Source: Pseudomonadota bacterium (GTDB taxonomy: Bacteria > Pseudomonadota > Alphaproteobacteria > Rhizobiales > Xanthobacteraceae). Taken from it: a DNA stretch of 64,000 nt. The position numbers and the translations under genes are program-made. Below the pieces are notes generated by a model. The model saw only the letters and a list, made by a program, of their open reading frames with translations. It ran no database searches and had not been told where the DNA came from. Below are positions 1 to 7,165 of the stretch, one piece after another. Location of the stretch: the NCBI GenBank assembly GCA_023422775.1, contig JAFAGM010000076.1, positions 1 to 64,000 of the forward strand, written 5' to 3'. How positions within the stretch are numbered: position 1 is the stretch's first letter; the number at the start of each line of letters is the position of its first letter.

Positions 1-121
1 TTGACGGCAGTACTCCGGATCAAGCCTACTTCAACTCGTTGCCGCTCCGCACGGCAGCCTAACCCCGGCAGAGGCTCCACTTATCGACGCGGAGATTCTG
101 TTCAGACTATCGGGACCAGCT
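1..121 (+). mobile_element. Right end of an IS3-type insertion sequence (partial)
   Basis: The first 62 bases encode the C-terminus of an IS3/IS481-like transposase. The following 60 bases (GGCAGAGGCTCC, GTTCAGACTATCGGGACCA) look like the noncoding right end seen after such transposases in rhizobia. The outer end is put near 121 by resemblance only. The rest of the IS is left of the window. Confidence 0.55.
3..62 (+). CDS. IS3/IS481-like transposase, C-terminal end (partial)
   Basis: This open frame enters from the left edge and encodes DGSTPDQAYFNSLPLRTAA before a TAA at 60-62. The pattern G-x-TPDQAYF followed by a short Pro/Ala-rich tail is typical of the C-terminus of rhizobial IS3/IS481-family integrase-type transposases. 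Only 19 residues are visible, so the catalytic DDE core cannot be checked. It could equally be the end of a defective copy. Confidence 0.6.
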   Translation, partial: DGSTPDQAYFNSLPLRTAA

Positions 122-242
122 CAAACATCGGATTATGACGTCGGTCTTGGTTAAAGTGTCCATTTTGGACGCTCATCTGGTTGTCTGTCGCCGCCAGTTA
201 CAAGATCAGCCTACAGCAACGACAATCAAGGGGGGGGGGCAC

Positions 243-629
243 ATGCTTGAATACCCGATCATGCACCGTTCGGAGCGGTTGGCATTGGCGAAGGCATATA
301 TTGCTCTCACCCGCGTGATGGTCGATTCTGTATTTGGTAAGAATCCTGCCGATCACTCGCTGCTATTGATCGGCGCCGCAATCATGGTTGGCCATGCAGA
401 AAATAAACCCATGAATGCAACGAAGATATCGCATTACGTAGGCCTGCCGCGCTCGACGGTAATTCGCAAGCTCAACGAGTTCTCAAAGATCGGCATGGTC
501 GTGCGTCACGGCAACGTCTATCTGCTCTCGGAAGAGCGCGCCCGCAACCAGACAAAGTACGTCACCGAGGCGATGCGTATTTTCGGTGCGGCAGAGAAAA
601 GTTTGAAGGTCTCCAAACTCAATACTTAG
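243..629 (+). CDS. Winged-helix (MarR/IclR-like) DNA-binding protein
   Basis: A 128-residue protein. The ATG at 243 is chosen over an upstream in-frame start at 135 because a G-rich Shine-Dalgarno run (229-239) directly precedes it. The C-terminal half contains a helix-turn-helix: NATKISHYVGLPRSTVIRKL is the likely recognition region, followed by a wing-like GMVVRHGNVYLL. The N-terminal half is helical (RSERLALAKAYIALTRVMVD). This suggests a small transcriptional regulator. It lies just after the IS end and points away from the replication operon. The ligand and targets are unknown. Confidence 0.7.
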   Translation: MLEYPIMHRSERLALAKAYIALTRVMVDSVFGKNPADHSLLLIGAAIMVGHAENKPMNATKISHYVGLPRSTVIRKLNEFSKIGMVVRHGNVYLLSEERARNQTKYVTEAMRIFGAAEKSLKVSKLNT

Positions 630-684
630 GGCAGTCGTTAGTTGCAGCCTGACCATAACGATCCCTCCTTGATGACGCGGCAAG

Positions 685-861
685 ATGACTGTTCGCCACA
701 ATTCTGATTCTCGGTCTGCTGCCGTGCAATATTTGGTCTGGGCACTCGAGGAAATCGAAAAAAGCGGCGACCAGAAGGCCGCCCACCACGCCCGCATTGC
801 CTTGGCCAAGCTGCGCAGGAGCCGCCGATCACCTGACGACACGGACGAATACGCTACATAG
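685..861 (+). CDS. Small hypothetical protein (58 aa)
   Basis: The ATG at 685 opens a 58-residue frame ending in TAG at 859-861. It encodes an amphipathic, Ala/Arg-rich peptide (AVQYLVWALEEIEKSGDQKA then HHARIALAKLRRSRRS) with a charged tail DDTDEY. A helical, non-membrane protein is predicted. The composition resembles small uncharacterised rhizobial proteins. It follows the winged-helix gene by 55 bases on the same strand. No function can be assigned. Confidence 0.5.
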   Translation: MTVRHNSDSRSAAVQYLVWALEEIEKSGDQKAAHHARIALAKLRRSRRSPDDTDEYAT

Positions 862-947
862 CCGCACCATCCAAGCTCAGGAAAACTTAGCGGGCCACGA
901 ACTTGCGGACCGGATGCCGCTAAGAGGGCTCGTGACCGGCAAAGCCT

Positions 948-1211
948 CTACCGTCGGACGCCAACGCGATTGACGCCCCCATTCAAATTTCCGCCGGCAT
1001 TGTGCCGAACCGCGGCGCGCGCCACCGGACGAGGCCTGAGCACGACGCCTGCCCTTGCCACGCAACCTGCCGGATAGCCGACATACGTGCAGTAAATCAC
1101 CGCCTCCGCGGGGGACGGCGTGATGGTGGCACCTGCGAGTCCCAACAGGACGCTGGCTGCAATTCCCGTTATTGTCGCTGACTTGATCGAAAGACCCTTT
1201 CGCTCACGCAT
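948..1211 (-). CDS. Small secreted protein, paralogue of the gene at 59951
   Basis: An 87-residue protein with a clear signal peptide (basic MRERKG, then an Ala/Leu/Gly-rich core, cleavage near PAEA-VIYC). The mature part has YC-x4-G-x-P-x-GCV-x-R, an Arg/Ala/Val-rich middle and the C-terminus GGVNRVGVRR. The protein at 59951-60265 shares the same YC...GCV motif and the ending PVNRVGRR, so the two are homologues, one on the mobile segment and one on the chromosome. A purine-rich RBS (GGAGGATCAC) precedes the ATG. Function is unknown; a periplasmic or surface location is expected. Confidence 0.75.
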   Translation of the reverse strand: MRERKGLSIKSATITGIAASVLLGLAGATITPSPAEAVIYCTYVGYPAGCVARAGVVLRPRPVARAAVRHNAGGNLNGGVNRVGVRR

Positions 1212-1425
1212 GTGATCCTCCTTATTGCATTGCGAAGATGATTGGAGCCGCCTTATGTACGGCTGAATGTAACGTGAGTACCAAAGGCTGTTCGACGTTG
1301 ACGTAGATCAACAGATCAATGCCTGATCCACTTTACCGAGGTGGCAAGCTTAAGGCTTCTCATCCAACGCTGGCGTTCGGACTGGCTCTCTAGCACTGAC
1401 TCCCAGATTCCATGCGCACGTCCGG

Positions 1426-1743
1426 TCAGCCCCTGAATGCGGAATGTTTTGGCCGAGGCAAACCGAAGCGCTCAAAGTACTGAGAGACTTCTGAGATCGA
1501 ATGGTCGCCGGAATGATACGCAGCGAGCGCCAGCGTATCGCCATCCAGGAACATCGCAAGTGCGACTTGGCTAACGACCCAAACGCCGCCGCCGACACGA
1601 CGCCCCAGACCATGCTGAGGGCACCAATTCCGGATCGTAGTTTCTGACTTGCCGGCCCTCTTGGCCGCGGTCGCCAGGCTGATGCCCTCTCGAGGATCGT
1701 ACGGGGTGAGCACCCTCCATGTGGTCTCCTCAGCGGGTTGCAT
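1426..1743 (-). CDS. Helix-turn-helix protein of the island operon
   Basis: A 105-residue protein with an N-terminal helix-turn-helix (ISLATAAKRAGKSETTIRNW, then GLGRRVGGGVWVVSQVAL), as in excisionase-like or phage regulators that read DNA through a MerR-like wing. The C-terminal half is helical. A strong RBS (GGAGGA, 4 bases before ATG) precedes the start at 1743. The gene overlaps the end of the upstream gene by 14 bases, so it is the last visible cistron of the primase-helicase operon. It may control replication or copy number of the element, which is inference. Confidence 0.7.
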   Translation of the reverse strand: MQPAEETTWRVLTPYDPREGISLATAAKRAGKSETTIRNWCPQHGLGRRVGGGVWVVSQVALAMFLDGDTLALAAYHSGDHSISEVSQYFERFGLPRPKHSAFRG

Positions 1744-2386
1744 GCTGTCCTCCGCAGAGAAGTACGGCGCCGGACATCGGCTTACGTCGATAGGTGAGCG
1801 CCGATCCCGACGGCCGCCGGAAGGCCGCCGTCTGCTCGGTCAGCGCGAATACCCTTCCGCCTCCAAGCAACATGACGAGGCCCATGACATCGTATCGGCC
1901 AGCCGGTGCGGCAGCGTGCACGCCGAACAGGTCAAGAGCATTCCAGCCGAGGTCGTAAGCCGCGCGCCCCCAGTTCGACAGCAGAGAATCCGCGTCCTCA
2001 ACCACCTGGGACCATCGGCCTGCGCCGGCAAAATCGGGTGCCTGCATTTGTTCCAGCCCCTGCAGAATTGCATGCCATCCGGCGGGGTTGTCCTCGAAGA
2101 TTTGGGCAGTTCGCCCCTCTTCGAAATTAGTGGTGGCAGTGGGGACAGTGGGGACACCAAGCATAAACGACTCAGATTCCTTGGCTTTTCTGTCCCCACT
2201 CGATGCGCGGGGCTGTCCCCACTCAAAATCGAGTGGGGACACGATGTTTTCGCGAGTGGGGACAGAATTATCCTTTTGTTGCAGAGACTTGCTGGATCTG
2301 TCCCCACTGCCACCACTGTCCCCACTTGTTTTGATCAGGCCCACGATGTCGCGGGAGAAGGCCCGCAAGTCATGCTTCATTTGCAT
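1730..2386 (-). CDS. Island protein with repeat-encoded GDSG/VPT segments
   Basis: A 218-residue protein (or 216 if the second ATG at 2380, better spaced from GGAGG, is used). The N-terminal third has low-complexity stretches (SGDSGGSGDRSS, NSVPTRENIVSP, GVPTVPTATT) that are the translations of eight GTGGGGACA DNA repeats in either orientation. The C-terminal two thirds (from about residue 85) look like a folded helical domain of unknown family with WHAILQGLEQMQ and GWNALDLFGVHAAAPAGRYD. It overlaps the helicase gene by 17 bases and the next gene by 14, so translation is probably coupled. The repeats may serve the DNA rather than the protein. Confidence 0.75.
   Translation of the reverse strand: MQMKHDLRAFSRDIVGLIKTSGDSGGSGDRSSKSLQQKDNSVPTRENIVSPLDFEWGQPRASSGDRKAKESESFMLGVPTVPTATTNFEEGRTAQIFEDNPAGWHAILQGLEQMQAPDFAGAGRWSQVVEDADSLLSNWGRAAYDLGWNALDLFGVHAAAPAGRYDVMGLVMLLGGGRVFALTEQTAAFRRPSGSALTYRRKPMSGAVLLCGGQHATR
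2139..2325. repeat. Iteron-like array: eight GTGGGGACA nonamers, both orientations
   Basis: Exact GTGGGGACA lies at 2139-2147, 2148-2156 (tandem), 2233-2241 and 2256-2264. Exact TGTCCCCAC lies at 2191-2199, 2214-2222, 2299-2307 and 2317-2325. Copies 2214-2224 and 2231-2241 form a perfect 11-bp inverted repeat around a 6-base loop. The array lies inside the gene beside the Toprim/DUF927 helicase. Known iteron origins place short repeats next to their initiator, so an origin or incompatibility region is possible, but coding low-complexity is an alternative. Confidence 0.8.
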
Positions 2387-5177
2387 CCTCCAGGAACGTC
2401 GAGCGGATGTGATAGAGCCGCATCTTTCCGTGGTCGGGGACGCGAACGGACTTCGCGTTATGCTTTCCCTCAGCGTCGAGATGCCCCTTCTGCCTCAGCA
2501 TGGCCGCGGTGCGCCTCGGATCGAGGCCGGTACAGATTTCCTTCCATGCGGTCGTCGTCACGTAGTAGTCCCAGCCATCGCCCATTTGTTCGCGATAGCC
2601 CGCCACATCGCGGACCGGGATGCGTGACTGCGTTTCCTCCCAAGCCGGGATAAAGCGAGCCATTCCGTTGGCCATCAAGAACGATCGGACCTGCTCGATG
2701 CCGGCCGCGTTCTCCGCCGCCTCGTGACCGCCGCGAGCGGAAAGCCATTGCTCGAAACATAGAACTGCGGCCCTGATGGCATCCCCTCGCTCCCAAGGCA
2801 GGATCCCGTACAGGCAGCCGATCTCGCCTCCTGCGCCCACGAGGCCAAACCGCTGAGCGACCCGACCGACCTGGCCATCTGCACCAACGGGGACGTACTG
2901 ATCGCAAAAGCTTCTCACGACGTCCGCGACCGTGGACCGGATTTGGTCGATCTCCGGCACGATAGCGGCCAGGTAGTCTCGAGATGCAACACCATAGTGC
3001 TGCTGCGTCGCCGACCTTAGATGCCGAGCCAGCCCCTCCGCCGAGGAAAATCCGTGAAGCTCTTCGAACATCCCCATGTCGGCACCAGCATCCGCTGCGA
3101 CATCGACGATGCGGATTTGCTGCCCGGCGGCAAGGCGCCGACCACGACCATCCTCTGCCACCTTGTCAGCCAGTCCGATTTCACCGGATGACAAGAACAG
3201 CACGCGCCACCTCGCGGCCTTGCGTGCCGTCCCATCCCGCGAGCTGCGGGATTTTCCGGAGCCGTTGGCAAGCATGTACGCCGCCTCGCCAGCGTCCTTG
3301 GCTGCCAACTGGGACAGCTCATCAAGGCACAGCAGCGTGTCGGAGTGACCAAGGCAAACGCCCTCCAGACCATTGGCCGTGGCGCGCCATGACCGAACGT
3401 AGCCGTTTGCATCTCCACCGCCCCAAACGCTACCCGCCACATGAAGCGCCGTGCTCTTGCCGGTGGACGACGCCCCCTTGAAGTGGATGCCACCGCCCTC
3501 AGCCGCGCACGGACCGATGAGTGGGCCGGCGAACGCCGCGGACAACGCCAACACCAGCCGGCTGTTGCCGACCGCATACCGTGCAACGTTCTGCTGCCAG
3601 CCCTGCAGCGTGCCGGACTGTCGAAACGAGTGCTCATGAGCCGTCGCGCTTTGCAGCAGCAGCATGTCCCGCTTGTCCACACCGAAACAATCGTCCGGCA
3701 TCACGAACGAGTTCCCGTGCCATCCAACCCGTTGGGTAGCCCTTGCGCGGTTAGGTGAACGAACCTGAAGCAGGAAAGAGTTGAACAAGCCGCGAGCCGT
3801 CTGACTGGGCGCGATGTAGAAACCGCCATCCATCAGGATGCGGCGAGCTTCTGACCCGTCACCCGCCAGCGTCGATCGAGGGAGCGCGAACTGGTGATCC
3901 CGGCCGTCGTGATCCTTCCAGTGCAGAAGGACACCCCAGCTTGCTCCATCCGCGTCCCGCGTCTCGGCCAGCACATCGCAATGACCGGCAATCAGGAGTG
4001 CTGGCTTATCGAGGTCGTCAGGATTTTGGTACATCAACCCGCGGTCCGAGAAGCTATAACCAAGCGGCAACGACAGCTTCTGCTCAGCGCGAGCGATCAT
4101 TTGCTCTTCCTGGGCATCAAGCTCCGGCCCTGTAGCAACGCCCCCCTGCCAGGCCTCCACAGCCTCGACGCGCTGGATCAACTCTTCGAACGAGTTCCCG
4201 ACAGCAAACCAGTCGGACACGTCCTGCTTGTTTGCGAGTTCCGGAAAGTGGATCACCCGCACGCTTTCGGCGACGGTCGCGGCCAGCGCTGCCTTTTCCT
4301 CCGCGTGCCGACGCCCATCGGTGTCGTTGTCGGCTAGGACGACGACCATGCGGCCAGCCAAGTACTGCTCACACCCGGGTGGCAAACCGTCTCCGGTGCC
4401 ACCAAAGGTGAAGGCCGAACCGCCGCGCTTTGCGACGGAGTCCACATCCTTCTCACCTTCAGGCCAGAAAAGCAGGCTCTTGGAAGCGAAGGGATCATTA
4501 CCGGTGAAGTACGGCACCGAGCAGAAACCTTCCGGCTTGCGATACTGCCAGCCGGCCCTCCCATCACTATCCGTAACCCGGAACACGTTGAACGCATCGT
4601 CCTTCGTGATCACTTTGATGCGAACCGGTATTCCGCCTTGACGGTAGACGTGCCTACGCTTCTCCCCATTACGCACGCGGGGGCCTTCATCGCCGGCCGG
4701 GATGAACCTGGGCTTCCCATCCTTGTCCGGTGGCGTTCGCGCTGGGAACGCGTGCGGCGCGGCGGCCGCTTCCTCAGGGGCGGCGGCGATCGATGCTGGC
4801 TTCTTCGGCTTGATCTCCCGAACGTTGCCGGTCAGGTTGGTGGAGCCGGTCGTCGGCTTGACGTTCAGCATGACGCCGATCTCGCGGGCCGCTTCGACCT
4901 TGGACTTGCGCTCAAGATAGGCCACCAGGTCGATGACATCGCCGCCTTTGTCACCCGTAGCGAAGTCGGACCAGACCCCGGTCGTCAGGTTCACTTTGAA
5001 GCTGCCGGGGCTGCCATCGTTGCGTGTGGGGTTGCGCGCCACCCACTCGTTGCCTTCCGAATATCCGTCTGGCAGGAGCCGAGGCACGATGATGTCGAGT
5101 GCTCCGAGCGCGGCAGAACTGACCGCCCTGAAATCAACGCGGTCCGCTTTTGCAAAGCTTTGGCTGATTGCACCCAT
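2370..5177 (-). CDS. Toprim/DUF927 primase-helicase, replication protein of the element
   Basis: A 935-residue protein. Residues 45-95 resemble the N-terminal part of phage-type primases (WVARNPTRNDG, VWSDFATGDKGGDVIDLVAY). A Toprim domain follows (about 235-325) with the acidic motifs PEGEKDVDS and LADNDTDG. From about 365 there is a DUF927 helicase-like ATPase with Walker A GASSTGKST (568-576) and a Walker B-like DTLLCLDELS. Such proteins make primers and unwind DNA for satellites, phages and integrative plasmids. The gene abuts the upstream cistron (shared base at 5177) and overlaps the next by 17 bases. RBS GGGAGG lies about 9 bases before the ATG. Confidence 0.88.
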   Translation of the reverse strand: MGAISQSFAKADRVDFRAVSSAALGALDIIVPRLLPDGYSEGNEWVARNPTRNDGSPGSFKVNLTTGVWSDFATGDKGGDVIDLVAYLERKSKVEAAREIGVMLNVKPTTGSTNLTGNVREIKPKKPASIAAAPEEAAAAPHAFPARTPPDKDGKPRFIPAGDEGPRVRNGEKRRHVYRQGGIPVRIKVITKDDAFNVFRVTDSDGRAGWQYRKPEGFCSVPYFTGNDPFASKSLLFWPEGEKDVDSVAKRGGSAFTFGGTGDGLPPGCEQYLAGRMVVVLADNDTDGRRHAEEKAALAATVAESVRVIHFPELANKQDVSDWFAVGNSFEELIQRVEAVEAWQGGVATGPELDAQEEQMIARAEQKLSLPLGYSFSDRGLMYQNPDDLDKPALLIAGHCDVLAETRDADGASWGVLLHWKDHDGRDHQFALPRSTLAGDGSEARRILMDGGFYIAPSQTARGLFNSFLLQVRSPNRARATQRVGWHGNSFVMPDDCFGVDKRDMLLLQSATAHEHSFRQSGTLQGWQQNVARYAVGNSRLVLALSAAFAGPLIGPCAAEGGGIHFKGASSTGKSTALHVAGSVWGGGDANGYVRSWRATANGLEGVCLGHSDTLLCLDELSQLAAKDAGEAAYMLANGSGKSRSSRDGTARKAARWRVLFLSSGEIGLADKVAEDGRGRRLAAGQQIRIVDVAADAGADMGMFEELHGFSSAEGLARHLRSATQQHYGVASRDYLAAIVPEIDQIRSTVADVVRSFCDQYVPVGADGQVGRVAQRFGLVGAGGEIGCLYGILPWERGDAIRAAVLCFEQWLSARGGHEAAENAAGIEQVRSFLMANGMARFIPAWEETQSRIPVRDVAGYREQMGDGWDYYVTTTAWKEICTGLDPRRTAAMLRQKGHLDAEGKHNAKSVRVPDHGKMRLYHIRSTFLEDANEA

Positions 5178-5407
5178 TACTTTGCACCTCCCTTAACCGG
5201 AGATACTTCAGCGTTGGCCTGTGATAGCGCTTGTGCGGCGTCGGCCGACGACGGGAAGAACTCGCCGACCCGTTGGCCCGACGCGAGTTCCGCCGCAAAC
5301 CGGCGCTTACTGTACTCGGTGATGAAGCCGATGGTTTCCCGGCCGGCTGAGACCGTGAGTTTGCGGAACGGCCGATCGATCAGGTTCTTGAGGGGTGTCG
5401 CGCTCAT
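5177..5407 (-). CDS. Small hypothetical protein upstream of the primase-helicase
   Basis: A 76-residue protein, basic in its N-terminal half (PLKNLIDRPFRKLTVSAGR, ITEYSKRRFAAELASGQRVG) and Ala-rich at the end. Its start overlaps the preceding gene by an ATGA-type 4-base overlap and its last base is shared with the primase-helicase start, so it is translated as part of the operon. No domain is recognised. The composition would fit a small DNA-binding or replication accessory protein, but this is a guess. Confidence 0.7.
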   Translation of the reverse strand: MSATPLKNLIDRPFRKLTVSAGRETIGFITEYSKRRFAAELASGQRVGEFFPSSADAAQALSQANAEVSPVKGGAK

Positions 5408-5682
5408 GCGGCCACCTCGGTCATTACCACCGTCACGGGCGTTTTGAGCCGATAGCGGCCATGGGTACCAGGAAACGGGCCGGTGTGCGGCTCGTAGTCG
5501 GTCGTGATGACCAGCCCGGCCTTACGAAGCTTGAAGATGTAGTGCGACCACCGGGGCGCCGGCTGGTCGATCGTGGTCACGCCTCGAGATCCGGCTTCGA
5601 TCAGGTGCCGCAACGTCCACGCCTCGCGACCGGTGAAGGTCTGGCACGCGCCGCTGGGCATTCGGATGGTGATGCTGCTCAC
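5404..5682 (-). CDS. Hypothetical protein, possible winged helix (92 aa)
   Basis: The frame is open further upstream, but the GTG at 5682 is preferred because it overlaps the previous stop (GTGA). The protein contains EAWTLRHLIEAGSRGVTTID, SHYIFKLRKAGLVI and a C-terminal RYRLKTPVTVV. That helix, helix, strand-like order fits a compact winged-helix fold, in which the RHLIEAG and SHYIFKLRKAGL helices would bind DNA. It overlaps the next gene by 4 bases. Role unknown; an operon regulator or replication accessory factor is plausible. Confidence 0.65.
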   Translation of the reverse strand: MSSITIRMPSGACQTFTGREAWTLRHLIEAGSRGVTTIDQPAPRWSHYIFKLRKAGLVITTDYEPHTGPFPGTHGRYRLKTPVTVVMTEVAA

Positions 5683-5876
5683 TGCTGCACCTCCGATCCG
5701 ATGCCGGCGAGGCTTGCAACAAGATCCGCCATGGCTGGATGTACTCGGTACCGACGGGCAACGAACAGACCGGCGCGGCTGCTCGGGCGGGTGGTCGTAA
5801 CTCGCCATGAAAAGAGCGGCAGGCCAGAAACGGATTGAGTTTTGCGAGTATGTTTGATACTGGTTTTCAAGTTCAA
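5679..5876 (-). CDS. Small island protein (65 aa)
   Basis: A 65-residue frame starting at a TTG (5876). Its stop overlaps the GTG of the next gene, which argues that it is translated. The middle (GLPLFSWR), the stretch AGLFVARRYRVHPAMADLVA and the end SLAGIGSEVQQ resemble small uncharacterised proteins often found beside replication genes of rhizobial islands and prophages, in which a basic helix-turn-helix-like stretch precedes LA-x-LAG. The start is uncertain and could be internal. No function is assigned. Confidence 0.55.
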   Translation of the reverse strand: MNLKTSIKHTRKTQSVSGLPLFSWRVTTTRPSSRAGLFVARRYRVHPAMADLVASLAGIGSEVQQ

Positions 5877-5953
5877 GACTCCTAGAGAGCCCGGCGCGCA
5901 CGAACTGATCCTGGTAAGATGGGTCGTGCAGCCGGGTTTTCGTTTGAGGGGGT

Positions 5954-6148
5954 TTAGGCAGCGCGAGCAGAATCGACGCGGGGCAGGCTGGCTGCCCAGG
6001 CGTTGAGGTCTTCGACGTTGATGAGAGTTCTCTTGCCGAGCTTCCGGGCGATGAGCCGCTTCTCTCGGATTTCTTCCCGCAGTTTGGTCAGGCCGATCCC
6101 GGCCGCCTTGGCTGCTTCATTGACGCTGTAGGAAATACGTTCGGGCAT
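5954..6148 (-). CDS. Excisionase/AlpA-like DNA-binding protein
   Basis: A 64-residue protein when started at the ATG at 6148, which has AAAGGA about 7 bases upstream; an ATG at 6166 would add six residues. The sequence YSVNEAAKAAGIGLTKLREE, RLIARKLGKRTLINVEDLNA and W is the classic excisionase-type MerR-like winged helix: a helix-turn-helix followed by a wing and an L-x-W end. Such proteins bend attachment-site DNA to favour excision or act as activators (AlpA of P4). It lies between the integrase cluster and the replication operon, as in satellites. Confidence 0.85.
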   Translation of the reverse strand: MPERISYSVNEAAKAAGIGLTKLREEIREKRLIARKLGKRTLINVEDLNAWAASLPRVDSARAA

Positions 6149-6249
6149 CTGGGGTCCTTTCGCCATCTAAACCCGGACACCGTGCTTACGGCGGTGTTGG
6201 GCGTTCGATGGCGAAGGATTGATCGTTGCCAGTTATGCCAGAAGCGTTT

Positions 6250-6284
6250 GCCAAATTTGCCGAAACCGCCAAATTTGCCGAAAC
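6250..6284. repeat. Two 17-bp direct repeats upstream of the excisionase gene
   Basis: GCCAAATTTGCCGAAAC occurs exactly at 6250-6266 and 6268-6284, an 18-bp period of about two helical turns. Each copy holds the palindrome CAAATTTG. They lie about 100 bases upstream of the excisionase start, at the end of the gene coupled to int. Operators for an excisionase or repressor are the likely role. Confidence 0.75.
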
Positions 6285-6289
6285 GCGTC

Positions 6290-7165
6290 TTATTTTTTGA
6301 GACCTAAGGACCGACGAATGTTGTCAGTGCTCGCGCCGCCCGGGTCACCCATGAGTTTAATGATAGGGCTGATTTTCTTCTCTATGTCCGCAATCGAGAG
6401 CAGCCGCGGGACTCGTCCATCCGACCAGACCGATTTAATGGCGCTAAATACCGCCTGCTGCTTTTTCCCCGGTAGAGAAACCAGCTCATAGAACTCGACC
6501 TCGGCTAGAGGCGAGTTGTCCTGATGGCTATCTGCCGAACTCTCTGGATCCTTCCTCAGCCCGTCGATCAGGGTTCCAAAACTCTCACGCTCAACAAAAA
6601 TCAGGCAAAATCCGTCTCCTGCGAAGCCGATGCCGAAAGGATCCGACGGATTGATTTGGCACCTGCACAACCGATTCGCGATTTTCTCGGTATTCCACCA
6701 CCAAGTGGGCATGTCCGTGAACTGGCCACCCTTGACCGGCCGATAGGCCGTCAATAGCGCGCCCGACTCGGCGCCATCGACAAGTGCTCGTTCGACACCT
6801 TTCATTCGGCTAACGCTTGCGCGTTGTGCGGCTTGCTGTTCTGAAAGTAGGTTCCGAGCTTCGGTCCACTCGTCCTGAGTTAGCTCTCGCGCATTCGCTT
6901 TTCCTCGCGGCGCCAGCCCTCGGTCCGGCCTATGTTTTTGTATCAAATCATAGGCTCGATTTTTTACCCCGACGTCGGCATGCCGCATTGAGATTGGAAG
7001 TGGGGGGGGAGGCTTCGAAACGATGTCTGGCACCCCCATCCAAGAGTCTGGGAATAAGGCCTTGCCGAGAACATCTAGCGCTCGCGCTAGAAATATGTGT
7101 GACGCCGTGTCCCTCGGCCAGTCTTCGGGCATTAGCCAAAATTCAAAGAGATGATCTGAAATCAT
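6290..7165 (-). CDS. Unknown protein translationally coupled to the integrase
   Basis: A 291-residue protein starting at the ATG at 7165, which overlaps the integrase stop (ATGA); the frame is open for 16 more codons upstream. It begins ISDHLFEFWLMPEDWPRDTA and has a Trp-rich centre (MPTWWWNTEKIANRLCRCQI) with two Cys, then a region near FCLIFVERESFGTLIDGL. No signal peptide or membrane segment is seen. The C-terminus (STDNIRRSLGLKK) is basic. I do not recognise the family. Coupling to int suggests a role in integration, excision, or element-encoded cargo. Confidence 0.75.
   Translation of the reverse strand: MISDHLFEFWLMPEDWPRDTASHIFLARALDVLGKALFPDSWMGVPDIVSKPPPPLPISMRHADVGVKNRAYDLIQKHRPDRGLAPRGKANARELTQDEWTEARNLLSEQQAAQRASVSRMKGVERALVDGAESGALLTAYRPVKGGQFTDMPTWWWNTEKIANRLCRCQINPSDPFGIGFAGDGFCLIFVERESFGTLIDGLRKDPESSADSHQDNSPLAEVEFYELVSLPGKKQQAVFSAIKSVWSDGRVPRLLSIADIEKKISPIIKLMGDPGGASTDNIRRSLGLKK

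Noticed and set aside
483..842. Long minus-strand frame over 483-842
   Set aside because: It lies opposite the winged-helix and 58-residue genes, has no RBS and a random-like composition.
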